Source: Neorhizobium alkalisoli
Lineage (GTDB): Bacteria > Pseudomonadota > Alphaproteobacteria > Rhizobiales > Rhizobiaceae
NCBI RefSeq assembly: GCF_007829835.1
Contig: NZ_VIWP01000013.1
Location: 1 to 64,000, forward strand
DNA: 64,000 nucleotides
Direction of reading: 5' to 3'
The notes under the pieces are model-generated. The model ran no database searches and was not told the origin of the DNA. It worked only from the letters and a program-made list of their open reading frames with translations. This document shows positions 52,670 to 61,866 of the stretch, in pieces. Position numbers and translations under genes: made by a program. Positions within the stretch are counted from its first letter, which is position 1. Each line of letters starts with the position of its first letter.

Positions 52670-54073
52670 TTACCCGAAACGCAGCACGCTTGCGAAGAAC
52701 CCGTCCATTCCACCCACAAATTTGTCGTCGCCCGGCAGCATGGCCGGCGTGGTGCGGAATTCGCCAAGTTCGGTAATAGCGCTTTCGAGCCCCGGCCAGT
52801 CCTTGGGATCGACAGGCACACGGCTGACATTTTTGGTATCGCCGATGATCTTTGCGACGAGTTTTTCGCCTTCGATCGGATCGAGCGAGCAGTTTGAAAA
52901 GACCACGATGCCACCTGGCTTCACCAGCGTCAGCGCATGGCGCAGCATTCTTTCCTGCAGCACGGCGAGCTTGCCGATATCCTCCGGCCCCTTGGTCCAG
53001 AGGACGTCGGGATGCCGGCGGGTTGTACCGGTGGAAGAGCAGGGGGCATCAAGCAGGATGCCGTCGAGCGGCTCGTCGGGTTGGAAATCAAAAAGATCGC
53101 CACCGACCAGTTCGGCCTCCAGACCGAGACGACCGAGATTTTCCTTCAGCCGCGCAAGACGGTTGGAAGACTGCTCGACGGCAGTAACTTTTGCCCCGGC
53201 TGCAATCAGCTGCGCCGTCTTGCCGCCGGGCGCCGCGCAGAGATCGGCAATCCGCTTGCCGGAAATATCGCCGAACAGTTTTGCCGGAATGGCCGCGGCC
53301 GCATCCTGGATCCACCATTCACCCTGATCGAAACCTTCAAGCCCGGTGACGGAACCCTCGAAGGCAGCGAGCCGAATGCTACCCGTTGGCAGAACTTTGC
53401 CGCCGAGGCGCTCCGCCCATGCCTTCGGATCCGATTTCACGGTCATGTCGATCGCCGCCGGTACGAGCTGCGCTTCAGCGATACGCTCCGCTTCTTCCGC
53501 GCCATAAGCGGCGGCGAGGCGTTTGCGGAACCAGTCCGGCACCGGCGAAACCGAAGCGGTCGCGGCCAGAATCTCGTCTTTCTCGCGCACCATACGGCGC
53601 AGCACGGCATTGACCAGTTTCGCAAACCGCCTGTTGCGCGGGTCACGATTGGCCTGCTCGACCGCAAGATCGACGGCCGCATGCGACGGCACATCGAGAT
53701 GCAGGATCTGCGCCGCTGCGACGATCAGCACATGCTGGAGCGCGCGAGCCCCTTCCGGCAAAGGCGTATCGATCAGCGACGCGATCGCGGCTTCGAGCCG
53801 CGGCAGATGCCGCAAAGCGGTCGTCAGAATGGCACGGGCAAGCCCACGATCGGCATCGTTGAGCGCCTTATAGGCCGGATTGCCATGGGTCAGATCCAGC
53901 ATGCCATCGAGAGAAATCTTCTTGTCGATGACCGCGGCGAGCAGCTTGGCAGCCGTTGCCCGGACTTCCAGCCCAGGCTTGGCCGGCGCTCTTTCGGCGC
54001 CGGCAGGAGCCTGCCTGCGACGGTGCTCGGAGGGTTTTCCGTTTTTCTTTTCGTTGTTCTTTTTGTCGTTCAA
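52670..54073 (-). CDS. RsmB-like rRNA cytosine-C5 methyltransferase
   Basis: A 467-residue protein with an N-terminal NusB-like domain (about 35-160) and a C-terminal NOL1/NOP2/Sun methyltransferase: ADLCAAPGGKTAQL (SAM), DAPCSSTGTTRRHPDV (motif IV Cys) and VFSNCSLDPIEGE (catalytic Cys). E. coli RsmB makes m5C967 in 16S rRNA. The start is TTG overlapping the htpX stop (TTGA); a basic tail precedes the core. Confidence 0.9.
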   Translation of the reverse strand: MNDKKNNEKKNGKPSEHRRRQAPAGAERAPAKPGLEVRATAAKLLAAVIDKKISLDGMLDLTHGNPAYKALNDADRGLARAILTTALRHLPRLEAAIASLIDTPLPEGARALQHVLIVAAAQILHLDVPSHAAVDLAVEQANRDPRNRRFAKLVNAVLRRMVREKDEILAATASVSPVPDWFRKRLAAAYGAEEAERIAEAQLVPAAIDMTVKSDPKAWAERLGGKVLPTGSIRLAAFEGSVTGLEGFDQGEWWIQDAAAAIPAKLFGDISGKRIADLCAAPGGKTAQLIAAGAKVTAVEQSSNRLARLKENLGRLGLEAELVGGDLFDFQPDEPLDGILLDAPCSSTGTTRRHPDVLWTKGPEDIGKLAVLQERMLRHALTLVKPGGIVVFSNCSLDPIEGEKLVAKIIGDTKNVSRVPVDPKDWPGLESAITELGEFRTTPAMLPGDDKFVGGMDGFFASVLRFG

Positions 54074-55035
54074 GACCAGGGACCCTTGCGCGGTTCGTTC
54101 GAGCCGCGACCCCAGCCTGTATTCGGAACGGAGCGCGCGCTGCGCTGCGGTCTAGCAGCACTGCCCGCCGCAGTCGAGGCATGGCCGCGAAACTCACCTG
54201 CCATCTGCTGTAGGGCGGCAATCCGGTTTTCCGTATTCGGATGGGTGGAAAAGAGGTTGTCCATCCGTTCGCCCGAGAGCGGGTTGATGATGAACATATG
54301 CGCGGTGGCCGGATTGCGTTCCGCATCATAGTTCGGGACCTGATGGGCGGTACCGGCAATCTTTGCCAGCGCCGAGGCAAGCGCCATCGGGTTTCCGCAG
54401 ATCTCGGCACCGCGGCGGTCGGCCGAATATTCGCGCGTGCGGCTGATCGCCATCTGCACCAGCATGGCGGCAAGCGGTGCTACGATCATGGCCACGATGA
54501 CACCGATAAAGCCGAGCGGATTGTTGTTGTTCTCGCGGTTGCCGCCGAAGAAGAAGGCAAAATTGCCGAGCATGGAAATCGCACCGGCAAGCGTTGCGGT
54601 GATCGTCATGGTCAGCGTATCGCGGTTCTGGACGTGGGCCAGCTCATGCGCCATGACACCGGCGACCTCCTCATGCGTCAATATCTGCAGGAGGCCGGTC
54701 GAGGCAGCGACGGCGGCATTTTCCGGATTGCGGCCGGTCGCAAAAGCGTTCGGCTGCGGGTTGTCATAAACATAGACCTTAGGCATGGGCAGGCCAGCAT
54801 TGGCGGCCAGCTGCCGGATCATCAAATAAAATTCCGGGGCGCTGCGCTCATCGACTTCCTGGGCACGATAGGCGGACAGCACCATCTTGTCCGAATTCCA
54901 GTAGGAAAACAGGTTCATGCCCGCCGCGATAAGCAGCGCGATCATCATCCCGCTCTTGCCGCCGATCAGGAAACCGACACCCATGAAAAGCGCCGTCATG
55001 AAGGCCAGAAGCATGGCGGTGCGCATGATATTCAT
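54070..55035 (-). CDS. htpX: Zinc metalloprotease HtpX
   Basis: A 321-residue integral-membrane protease of membrane-protein quality control. Two N-terminal hydrophobic segments (about 5-48) and two more near 145-200; VMAHELAHVQNRD holds the HExxH site and EYSADRRGAEICG the third ligand. The ATG at 55035 follows GGAGAG. It is the first gene of a leftward run with rsmB. Confidence 0.95.
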   Translation of the reverse strand: MNIMRTAMLLAFMTALFMGVGFLIGGKSGMMIALLIAAGMNLFSYWNSDKMVLSAYRAQEVDERSAPEFYLMIRQLAANAGLPMPKVYVYDNPQPNAFATGRNPENAAVAASTGLLQILTHEEVAGVMAHELAHVQNRDTLTMTITATLAGAISMLGNFAFFFGGNRENNNNPLGFIGVIVAMIVAPLAAMLVQMAISRTREYSADRRGAEICGNPMALASALAKIAGTAHQVPNYDAERNPATAHMFIINPLSGERMDNLFSTHPNTENRIAALQQMAGEFRGHASTAAGSAARPQRSARSVPNTGWGRGSNEPRKGPWS

Positions 55036-55155
55036 CGTCATCTCTCCGTTGCCAATTCGCAAAGCAGCTTTTGCAGGGTTTTCCCTTGGCTGCGAGTGGC
55101 TTAAGATGTGGTCAATGCAACTGCAGTTTTCAATGAAATAACCGGTGAACCGACA

Positions 55156-55374
55156 ATGCAGACGGCCGACAACGACAATTCCGAAGCGCTGAACGAAGCT
55201 GGCGCGGCAAAAAAGCCGCTTTCACCGGCAGCACAGCGCGCCCTGCAGGAAGCCGAGGAACGGCGGCAAGCAGCGGAAAAACCGGACCTGCCGGAAGAAT
55301 ACGGCGGCCGCGGCGGCGCCGATCCGGCCCGTTTCGGCGACTGGGAAATCAACGGCCGCGCGATCGATTTCTAA
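55156..55374 (+). CDS. DUF1674 protein (SDHAF4-like succinate dehydrogenase assembly factor)
   Basis: A 72-residue protein, mostly disordered and charged, ending in EYGGRGGADPARFGDWEING and RAIDF, the diagnostic C-terminus of the SDHAF4 family, which assists assembly of flavinylated succinate dehydrogenase. The frame can be extended upstream to a GTG at 55108, but the ATG at 55156 fits the usual length. Ribosome site weak. Confidence 0.85.
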   Translation: MQTADNDNSEALNEAGAAKKPLSPAAQRALQEAEERRQAAEKPDLPEEYGGRGGADPARFGDWEINGRAIDF

Positions 55375-55387
55375 GATAAAATTCCTA

Positions 55388-55416
55388 TTGACTTTGATGG
55401 ATGATCGGAATTTATT
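55388..55416 (+). promoter_or_regulatory. Promoter of the thermonuclease-like gene
   Basis: TTGACT (55388-55393), a 17-base spacer and TTTATT (55411-55416). The expected transcript start falls at about 55423, which is the ATG itself, so the message may be leaderless; no ribosome site is visible before the ATG. Confidence 0.45.
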
Positions 55417-55422
55417 CCTTTC

Positions 55423-55866
55423 ATGCCAAAGCTCCTTGCCATATCTCTTGTCCTTTTTGCAGCTTCAGGCTGCGGGGCTTTAGCGCGGGAGGAGATTGCC
55501 GGGCCGGTGACAGCCGAGATAAAGCGCGTGATCGACGGCGATACCTTGCTTGTCGAGGCACGGCCTTGGCCGCAGCAGCGCGTCGAGGTCTATGTCCGCA
55601 TTCGTGGTATCGATGCCGCTGAACTGCATTCAAAATGCAGCGATCTTCGCAATATTGCGCTCGATGCGCGTCAGGCGCTTGAAATCATGACGGCCGAGTC
55701 CCCGATGATCCAGCTGACCCATATTTCCGGCGACAAATATTTCGGCAGGATCGTTGCAGATATCCTGTTGCCGGACGGAAGCAGCGTCGGAAACAATCTT
55801 CTCGCTTCGGGCATGGCACGCCCTTATGACGGCGGCCGCAAGCCGGCAGAGATCTGCAGCCGGTAG
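55423..55866 (+). CDS. Thermonuclease-family (SNase-like) lipoprotein or secreted protein
   Basis: A 147-residue protein of the staphylococcal nuclease fold. The N-terminus has a signal sequence with a lipobox-like AASGC (Cys17). KRVIDGDTLLVEA, VRIRGIDAAEL and GKYFGRIVAD-type strands (here DKYFGRIVADI) carry the conserved Asp and Arg residues. Expected outside the cytoplasm; the nucleic-acid substrate is not shown. Confidence 0.85.
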   Translation: MPKLLAISLVLFAASGCGALAREEIAGPVTAEIKRVIDGDTLLVEARPWPQQRVEVYVRIRGIDAAELHSKCSDLRNIALDARQALEIMTAESPMIQLTHISGDKYFGRIVADILLPDGSSVGNNLLASGMARPYDGGRKPAEICSR

Positions 55867-55871
55867 CCGGC

Positions 55872-56510
55872 TTATTTGCCGCGGCTTTTCAGAATGGCCT
55901 CGACCGTATCCATGTTCGGTTCGAAATATGTCTCGTAATAAGAGCGGCCGCGCTTCTGGGCCTCCTGCACCTGGTCCGAATTCATCATGGACGCCAGCTG
56001 CATCGCGTTTGCCATGGCGGAATCGTCCATGATCGTTGCGTGCGTGGAGGGATAGATCCACGCAAAGCCCTCTACGGGGTCGGCCTTCACGCCTTTGCCT
56101 TCGACATAAAGCAGGCCAAGCTCGTTGCCGGCACGAAAGTCGCCGTGTTTGGCGGCGAATTCGTACCATCTGGCCGCATCGGCATAATTTTGCGTCACGC
56201 CATCGCCCTTGCGATAGGCCTGAGCCAGATTGTAGGCGGCCAGCACGCTGCCGCCATCTGCTCCCTTGCGATAGTAGTTGACCGCCTTGGCCATGTCGCG
56301 CGGACCAGCCTTGCCCTCGGCATGAAGAACGCCAAGGTTGAAGAAAGCCTGCGCATCACCGGCGGCAGCTGCTTTTTCGAGCTCGCTGACCGCTGTCGGA
56401 TAATCGCCCTTGCGGTAGGCGACGATACCTTTTGCCGTATCCGAAAGAGCCTGGCCGGCGAAAAGCGAAATGAATGCCGAAACAAGACCCATGCGCCACA
56501 ACCCTTTCAT
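55872..56510 (-). CDS. Sel1-repeat (TPR-like) protein
   Basis: A 212-residue secreted protein: signal peptide of about 22 residues, then a TPR-like repeat and about three Sel1 repeats (AQAFFNLGVLHAEGK, LAAYNLAQAYRKGDG, RAGNELGLLYVEGKG), each with the A-x-x-L-G-x-x-Y-x-x-G-x-G spacing. Such repeats bind partner proteins. The ATG at 56510 is preferred to a TTG one codon upstream. Confidence 0.85.
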   Translation of the reverse strand: MKGLWRMGLVSAFISLFAGQALSDTAKGIVAYRKGDYPTAVSELEKAAAAGDAQAFFNLGVLHAEGKAGPRDMAKAVNYYRKGADGGSVLAAYNLAQAYRKGDGVTQNYADAARWYEFAAKHGDFRAGNELGLLYVEGKGVKADPVEGFAWIYPSTHATIMDDSAMANAMQLASMMNSDQVQEAQKRGRSYYETYFEPNMDTVEAILKSRGK

Positions 56511-56546
56511 CAATCACCTTCCCGATTGCTGTCATGGGTTGTTATA

Positions 56547-56567
56547 GGGCGGCGGATACCGCCGCCC
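56547..56567 (-). terminator. GC-rich hairpin after acs
   Basis: GGGCGGCGG-ATA-CCGCCGCCC. The T-run on the minus strand is weak (TATAACAA), so termination may be partial. Confidence 0.5.
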
Positions 56568-56615
56568 AGATTTCCTGATCGAGAATTTGCCGGCAATCGG
56601 CAGGACAGATGCCGG

Positions 56616-58571
56616 TCAGGCGTCCGTCTTGTTCTGCCGGTTGGCGATCAGGTCATCGACCACGGCCGGATCGGCCAGCGTCGACGTATCCCCGAGTGCG
56701 CCAAAATCATCTTCGGCGATCTTGCGCAGGATACGGCGCATAATCTTGCCGGAGCGGGTCTTCGGCAGGCCCGGCGCGAACTGGATCTTGTCCGGTGCGG
56801 CGATCGGGCCGATTTCCTGGCGGACATGCTTGACCAGCTGCTGGCGAAGCTCATCCGTACCTTCATTGCCGGCCATCAGGGTGACGTAGCAATAAATGCC
56901 CTGGCCCTTGATGTTGTGCGGGTAACCGACGACTGCGGCTTCCGAGACGAGATTGTGCGAGACGAGCGCCGATTCCACTTCCGCCGTGCCAAGCCGGTGG
57001 CCGGAAACATTCAGGACGTCATCGACGCGGCCGGTGATCCAGTAATAACCATCCTCGTCGCGGCGGCAGCCATCACCCGTGAAATATTTGCCCTTGTAGG
57101 TCGAGAAATACGTCTGGATGAACCGCTCATGGTCGCCATAGACGCTGCGCATCTGGCCCGGCCAGGAATCGATGATGCAGAGATTGCCGTCGGCTGCACC
57201 TTCCAGCACCTTGCCTTCGTTATCGACCAGCTGCGGCTGAACACCGAAGAAGGGCTTTGTCGCCGAGCCGGGTTTCAGATCGGTTGCACCGGGCAGGGGG
57301 GTGATCATGTGGCCACCGGTTTCCGTCTGCCACCAGGTATCGACGATCGGCGAACGCTTGTCGCCGACGACGTTGTAATACCATTCCCAGGCTTCCGGAT
57401 TGATCGGCTCGCCGACCGTGCCGAGCAGGCGCAGGCTTTCACGCGATGAGCGGGTGACGAACTCGTCGCCGGCACCCATCAGCGAGCGGATCGCCGTCGG
57501 CGCCGTGTAGAAGATATTGACCTTGTGCTTGTCGACGATTTCCCAGAACCGGCCCTGATCCGGGAAGTTCGGCACGCCTTCGAACATCAGCGTCGTGGCG
57601 CAGTTCGCCAGCGGCCCGTAGACGAGATAGGAATGGCCGGTGACCCAGCCGACATCAGCCGTGCACCAGTAGATGTCGCCATCGTGATAATCGAACGTGT
57701 ATTCATGAGTCATCGCCGCATAAACGAGATAACCACCCGTCGTGTGCAGCACGCCCTTCGGCTTGCCGGTGGAGCCCGACGTGTAGAGGATGAAAAGCGG
57801 ATCTTCCGCCTTCATCTTGGCCGGCTCGCAATGGCCTTTCACGGTGGCGATTTCCTGGTGATACCAGAGGTCGCGGCCCGGTGCCCAATTGGTCTTGCCG
57901 CCGGTGCGGCGCACGACAAGCACCTTGTTGACCGTGACATATTGCTTGGCCGCGATGCGGATCGCCGTATCGGTATTTTCCTTGAGTGGCACAGGCTTTC
58001 CGCCGCGCACGCCTTCGTCACAGGTGATCACGAAGGTGGACTGGCAGTCGATGATGCGGCCGGCCAGCGCTTCCGGCGAAAAGCCGCCAAACACGACCGA
58101 ATGCACGGCGCCGATACGGGCGCAGGCAAGCATCGCATAGGCCGCCTCCGGGATCATCGGCATGTAGATCGTTACCCGGTCACCCTTCTTGACGCCGTGC
58201 TTCTTCAGCACGTTCGCCATGCGGCAGACCTGATCGTAGAGCTGGTTATAGGTGATCTTCTTGTCGATATAGGGGTTGTCGCCCTCCCAGATGATCGCAG
58301 TGCGCTCACCATGGGTCTTCAAGTGACGGTCGATGCAATTGTAAGAGACATTGGTCAGACCGTCCTCGAACCACTTGATCGAGACCTTGCCCTTGAAGGA
58401 CGTGTTCTTGACCTTGGTATAGGGCTTGAACCAGTCGATCCGCTTGCCGTGCTTGCCCCAGAACTTGTCCGGGTTCTCGATGCTCTCCTCGTACCATTTC
58501 TCGTATTTCGCCTGGTCGATGAGCGCTTTAGCCTTGACGGCTTTCGGAACCGGATAAAGTTTTTCAGACAT
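56616..58571 (-). CDS. acs: Acetyl-CoA synthetase
   Basis: A 651-residue AMP-forming enzyme that turns acetate into acetyl-CoA. LYTSGSTGKPKGVLHTTGGY is the phosphate-binding motif, VDTWWQTETGGHM the adenine-binding part and KTRSGKIMRRILRKI contains the Lys that is acetylated in the family. Length is standard. A perfect inverted repeat lies upstream at 58657-58680, between this gene and trcR. Confidence 0.97.
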   Translation of the reverse strand: MSEKLYPVPKAVKAKALIDQAKYEKWYEESIENPDKFWGKHGKRIDWFKPYTKVKNTSFKGKVSIKWFEDGLTNVSYNCIDRHLKTHGERTAIIWEGDNPYIDKKITYNQLYDQVCRMANVLKKHGVKKGDRVTIYMPMIPEAAYAMLACARIGAVHSVVFGGFSPEALAGRIIDCQSTFVITCDEGVRGGKPVPLKENTDTAIRIAAKQYVTVNKVLVVRRTGGKTNWAPGRDLWYHQEIATVKGHCEPAKMKAEDPLFILYTSGSTGKPKGVLHTTGGYLVYAAMTHEYTFDYHDGDIYWCTADVGWVTGHSYLVYGPLANCATTLMFEGVPNFPDQGRFWEIVDKHKVNIFYTAPTAIRSLMGAGDEFVTRSSRESLRLLGTVGEPINPEAWEWYYNVVGDKRSPIVDTWWQTETGGHMITPLPGATDLKPGSATKPFFGVQPQLVDNEGKVLEGAADGNLCIIDSWPGQMRSVYGDHERFIQTYFSTYKGKYFTGDGCRRDEDGYYWITGRVDDVLNVSGHRLGTAEVESALVSHNLVSEAAVVGYPHNIKGQGIYCYVTLMAGNEGTDELRQQLVKHVRQEIGPIAAPDKIQFAPGLPKTRSGKIMRRILRKIAEDDFGALGDTSTLADPAVVDDLIANRQNKTDA

Positions 58572-58656
58572 GCATTCCTCCCTGACTGTCGGCACGGAAA
58601 GGATCGCTCCTCCCGACCATTATGCGCATTCATAACAGGTGGGGCGGGGTCGGCAA

Positions 58657-58680
58657 TTAGACAAAGGACAAGTTGTCTAA
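58657..58680. promoter_or_regulatory. Operator-like inverted repeat between acs and trcR
   Basis: TTAGACAA-N8-TTGTCTAA, eight-base arms with no mismatch, 86 bases from the acs start and 110 from trcR. The binding regulator is unknown. Confidence 0.55.
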
Positions 58681-58789
58681 AGATTTGCAATTCTGACCCA
58701 TTTCGATTATACGGCGGTAAATTCCCGGAAATTGTGGTTGATACCCACGGCCCGCGACACCGGCGCGGACGGACAGAGGAACTATATCC

Positions 58790-59500
58790 ATGGCCCAACA
58801 ATTGCTCATGCCAAAGGCGACGGCTGTATGGCTCGTCGACAATACCGCGCTCTCGTTCGACCAGATCGCGCAGTTCTGCAAGCTGCACCCGCTTGAGGTG
58901 AAAGCGATTGCCGACGGCGAAGCAGCGCAGGGCATCAAGGGCCTCGATCCGATTGCCACCGGCCAGCTTTCGCGCGACGAAATCGAGCGCGGTGAAAAGG
59001 ATATCAACTACAAACTGAAGCTTCTGGAGCCGAAGGTTCGCGTTCCGGAGTCCAAGCGCCGCGGCCCGCGTTACACGCCGGTCTCCAAGCGCCAGGATCG
59101 CCCGAACGCCATTCTCTGGCTGGTTCGCAATCATCCGGAACTCAAGGACGCCCAGGTTTCCCGCCTCGTCGGTACGACGAAGTCGACGATCGAGCAGATC
59201 CGCGAGCGCACCCACTGGAACGCCGCCAACCTGACGCCGATGGATCCGGTCACGCTCGGCCTCTGCAGCCAGATCGATCTCGACCTTGAAGTCGAAAAGG
59301 CTTCGAAGGGCCGTCCGCTGCCGACCGCTGCCGAACTCGGCGCTTCGCTGCAGCCGGCTTCCGAAACGGAAAACCTCGGTTTCGGCGGCTTCCGCTCCGA
59401 GCGCGAGGAAGAGAAGGAAATCGATGCGGACGCCGTTTTCGCAAAGCTTTCCTCCCTCAAGTCGACCCGCCGCGACGAGGACGACGACGACAATTTCTGA
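58790..59500 (+). CDS. trcR: Cell-cycle transcriptional regulator TrcR (DUF1013)
   Basis: A 236-residue DUF1013 protein. The N-terminal MAQQLLMPKATAVWLVDNTA and the central VSKRQDRPNAILWLVRNHPE with a helix-turn-helix-like DAQVSRLVGTTKSTIEQI stretch are diagnostic. The C-terminus is acidic (EDDDDNF). TrcR was described in Caulobacter as a cell-cycle regulator; the role here is by family. A terminator follows. Confidence 0.9.
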   Translation: MAQQLLMPKATAVWLVDNTALSFDQIAQFCKLHPLEVKAIADGEAAQGIKGLDPIATGQLSRDEIERGEKDINYKLKLLEPKVRVPESKRRGPRYTPVSKRQDRPNAILWLVRNHPELKDAQVSRLVGTTKSTIEQIRERTHWNAANLTPMDPVTLGLCSQIDLDLEVEKASKGRPLPTAAELGASLQPASETENLGFGGFRSEREEEKEIDADAVFAKLSSLKSTRRDEDDDDNF

Positions 59501-59540
59501 GGTATGTCTCCCGGAAACGGGTGACATCGTATAGTCATTC

Positions 59541-59587
59541 AAGGCGAGGCGTATCGATCCATAGGGATTGCGCCTCGCCTTTTTTAT
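59541..59587 (+). terminator. Terminator of trcR
   Basis: AAGGCGAGGCG pairs with CGCCTCGCCTT around a loop of about 18 bases, followed by TTTTTATT. Confidence 0.85.
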
Positions 59588-59617
59588 TAAGCCGATAATC
59601 ATCTGGGAGAGAGAATC

Positions 59618-59851
59618 ATGGCTTCGACACCGAGACGACCAGTCAACCCGATGGATGCAGCCGAGGCGCTGTTCAAGCCAGCCGCCAAGAAGCCGGCGCC
59701 GGCTGTGGAACGGCCGATCGTCCCGCAGAGCCGTGAAACGGTCTCTATCCGCTTGGATGGCGACGTCCTTGCCTATTTCCAGGAAGACGGCCCGGGCTGG
59801 CAGGACCGGATCAACGATGCGCTGCGCGCCGCCATGGTTGCCAAGGACTGA
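59618..59851 (+). CDS. BrnA-like antitoxin-family protein, apparently orphan
   Basis: A 77-residue protein. The C-terminal SIRLDGDVLAYFQEDGPGWQ and DRINDALRAAM resemble the RHH-type BrnA antitoxin domain (RLDxDVLxxFkaxGpGWQxRIN). The N-terminal 35 residues are proline/alanine-rich. No BrnT-like toxin is adjacent: trcR is upstream and prpE is on the other strand. It may be a solitary DNA-binding regulator. GGGAGAGAG before the ATG. Confidence 0.75.
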   Translation: MASTPRRPVNPMDAAEALFKPAAKKPAPAVERPIVPQSRETVSIRLDGDVLAYFQEDGPGWQDRINDALRAAMVAKD

Positions 59852-59863
59852 TCCTTCAGCACC

Positions 59864-61780
59864 TCAGGGCAGGGCGGATTGCGCATAACCGCTTTTCCGC
59901 AAGAGCGTTTCGATCACCTCGAGCGTTGATGGATCTTCGATTGTTGCCGGCATTTTCCAGGGCAGGTCGTCGGCGATCTTCTGCATCGTGCCACGCAAAA
60001 TCTTGCCGGACCGCGTCTTCGGCAGTTTTGGCACGATGATGACAGTCTTGAACGCGGCAACGGGGCCGATCTCGCTCCGGACCAGAGCCGAGACCTCCTT
60101 GCCGATCATTTCTGTTTCCCGTGAAACATTGTTTTTCAGGACGAGGAAGCCGCAAGGGATCTGACCCTTCACGGCATCCTTGACGCCGATCACCGCACAT
60201 TCTGCAACATCCGGATGCCGCGCACAGACTTCTTCCATACTGCCCGTGGAAAGCCGATGCCCGGCACAATTGATGATATCGTCGGTCCGCGCCATCACGA
60301 AGATATAACCGTCCTCGTCGATGATTCCGGCATCGGCCGTCTTGTAATAGCCGGGAAACTCGACAAGGCAGGCCTCGCGAAAGCGTTCATCTGCCTGCCA
60401 GAAGGTCACAAGGCAACCGGGTGGAAGAGGCAGCTTGATAACGAGATTGCCGAGTGTTCCGGCCGGCACGGCATGGCCGGCATCGTCCAGCACCTCCACG
60501 GCATAACCCGGCATTGGTCGTGTCGGCGAGCCGTAACGGAAGGGCATCAGGCCCAGGCCAAGCGTATTGGCTGCGATCGGCCAGCCGGTCTCCGTCTGCC
60601 ACCAGTGATCGATCGCCGGAACCTTCAGCTTCTGCTCCGCCCATTTTAATGTTTCCGTATCCGCCCGTTCACCGGCAAGAAACAGGACACGCAGCCCGAG
60701 CAGATCATAATTCTCGACCAGCGCGCCATCTGGATCATCGCGGCGAATGGCGCGGAATGCGGTCGGAGCCGTGAAAAGCACCTTGACGTCATGCTGGCTG
60801 ACGACCCGCCAGAACGTACCGGCATCGGGCGTTCCAACCGGCTTGCCTTCGAAGATCACACTCGTATTGCCGGCCAACAGCGGCGCATAGACGATATAGG
60901 AATGACCGACCACCCAGCCGATATCCGATGCCGTCCAGAAAACTTCGCCCGGCTTGACGCCAAATATGTTTTCCATGCTCCAATGGAGCGCTACCATATG
61001 CCCGCCATTGTCACGGACGATGCCTTTCGGCTGACCGGTCGTACCGGATGTGTAGAGAATATAGAGTGGGTCCGTGGCCTTGACCGGCACGCATTCGATC
61101 TCTTCGCCCCGCTTCGCGTCCACCGTTTCGGCTAAATCCAGTTCACCACGCTCCGGGCGAAGCTCTGCCTGCAGCTGTTCTCTCTGCAGGATGAGGCAAT
61201 GTTGCGGTTTTGCGCGTGCAAGCTCAATGGCCTGGTCGAGCAGTGGCTTGTAGGCGACGGTACGCCCGGGTTCGAGGCCGCAGCTGGCAGAGATAATCAG
61301 TTTCGCTTCCGAATCATTCATCCGCGCAGCAAGTTCCTGCGCTGAAAAGCCACCAAACACGACCGAATGCACGGCGCCTATGCGCGCGCAGGCGAGCATG
61401 GAAAAAATCGCCTCGGGCACCATCGGCATATAGATGAGAACCCGATCGCCGCTCGCTACACCGAGATCTAGCATCACCGCCGCGATGGCTTTCACTTCCG
61501 CCAGCGTCTCAGCATAGGTGAAAGTCCGGACCATGCCGGTCATTGCGCTATCGTGAATGAAGGCAGGCCTGTTGCCGAGACCGGCGGCCACATGCCGATC
61601 CAGGCAATTGTAGCAGGTATTGGTCTCGCCGCCGACAAACCAGCGTCCATAGACCCCCTGACTGGCGTCGAATACGCTATCAGGCTGCCGAAACCAGTCG
61701 ATGGCTTCGGCGGCCTTGGCCCAGAATGCCTGCGGGTCTTTCTGCCACGCCGCGTAGACGTCGAAATAGCGGCTCTGCAT
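59864..61780 (-). CDS. prpE: Propionyl-CoA synthetase (PrpE-like)
   Basis: A 638-residue AMP-forming acyl-CoA synthetase. It starts MQSRYFDVYAAWQKDPQAFW, the PrpE-type N-terminus, with ILYTSGTTGQPKGIVRDNGGH, DHWWQTETGWPIA and KTRSGKILRGTMQKI. Propionate is the usual substrate; acetate or others are possible. The ATG at 61780 has GGGAGG upstream. No prpBCD genes are adjacent. Confidence 0.92.
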   Translation of the reverse strand: MQSRYFDVYAAWQKDPQAFWAKAAEAIDWFRQPDSVFDASQGVYGRWFVGGETNTCYNCLDRHVAAGLGNRPAFIHDSAMTGMVRTFTYAETLAEVKAIAAVMLDLGVASGDRVLIYMPMVPEAIFSMLACARIGAVHSVVFGGFSAQELAARMNDSEAKLIISASCGLEPGRTVAYKPLLDQAIELARAKPQHCLILQREQLQAELRPERGELDLAETVDAKRGEEIECVPVKATDPLYILYTSGTTGQPKGIVRDNGGHMVALHWSMENIFGVKPGEVFWTASDIGWVVGHSYIVYAPLLAGNTSVIFEGKPVGTPDAGTFWRVVSQHDVKVLFTAPTAFRAIRRDDPDGALVENYDLLGLRVLFLAGERADTETLKWAEQKLKVPAIDHWWQTETGWPIAANTLGLGLMPFRYGSPTRPMPGYAVEVLDDAGHAVPAGTLGNLVIKLPLPPGCLVTFWQADERFREACLVEFPGYYKTADAGIIDEDGYIFVMARTDDIINCAGHRLSTGSMEEVCARHPDVAECAVIGVKDAVKGQIPCGFLVLKNNVSRETEMIGKEVSALVRSEIGPVAAFKTVIIVPKLPKTRSGKILRGTMQKIADDLPWKMPATIEDPSTLEVIETLLRKSGYAQSALP

Positions 61781-61866
61781 CTGCACCTCCCGTTACATTG
61801 CACTGCCTGGACAGGCAATCTAGGCAGCGGGGAGGGGATCGGGAAGCCCGACGAAAGTTTTGGGCC

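Noticed and set aside
57525..58901. Plus-strand frame (458 codons) over acs
   Set aside because: acs on the minus strand is complete and conserved.
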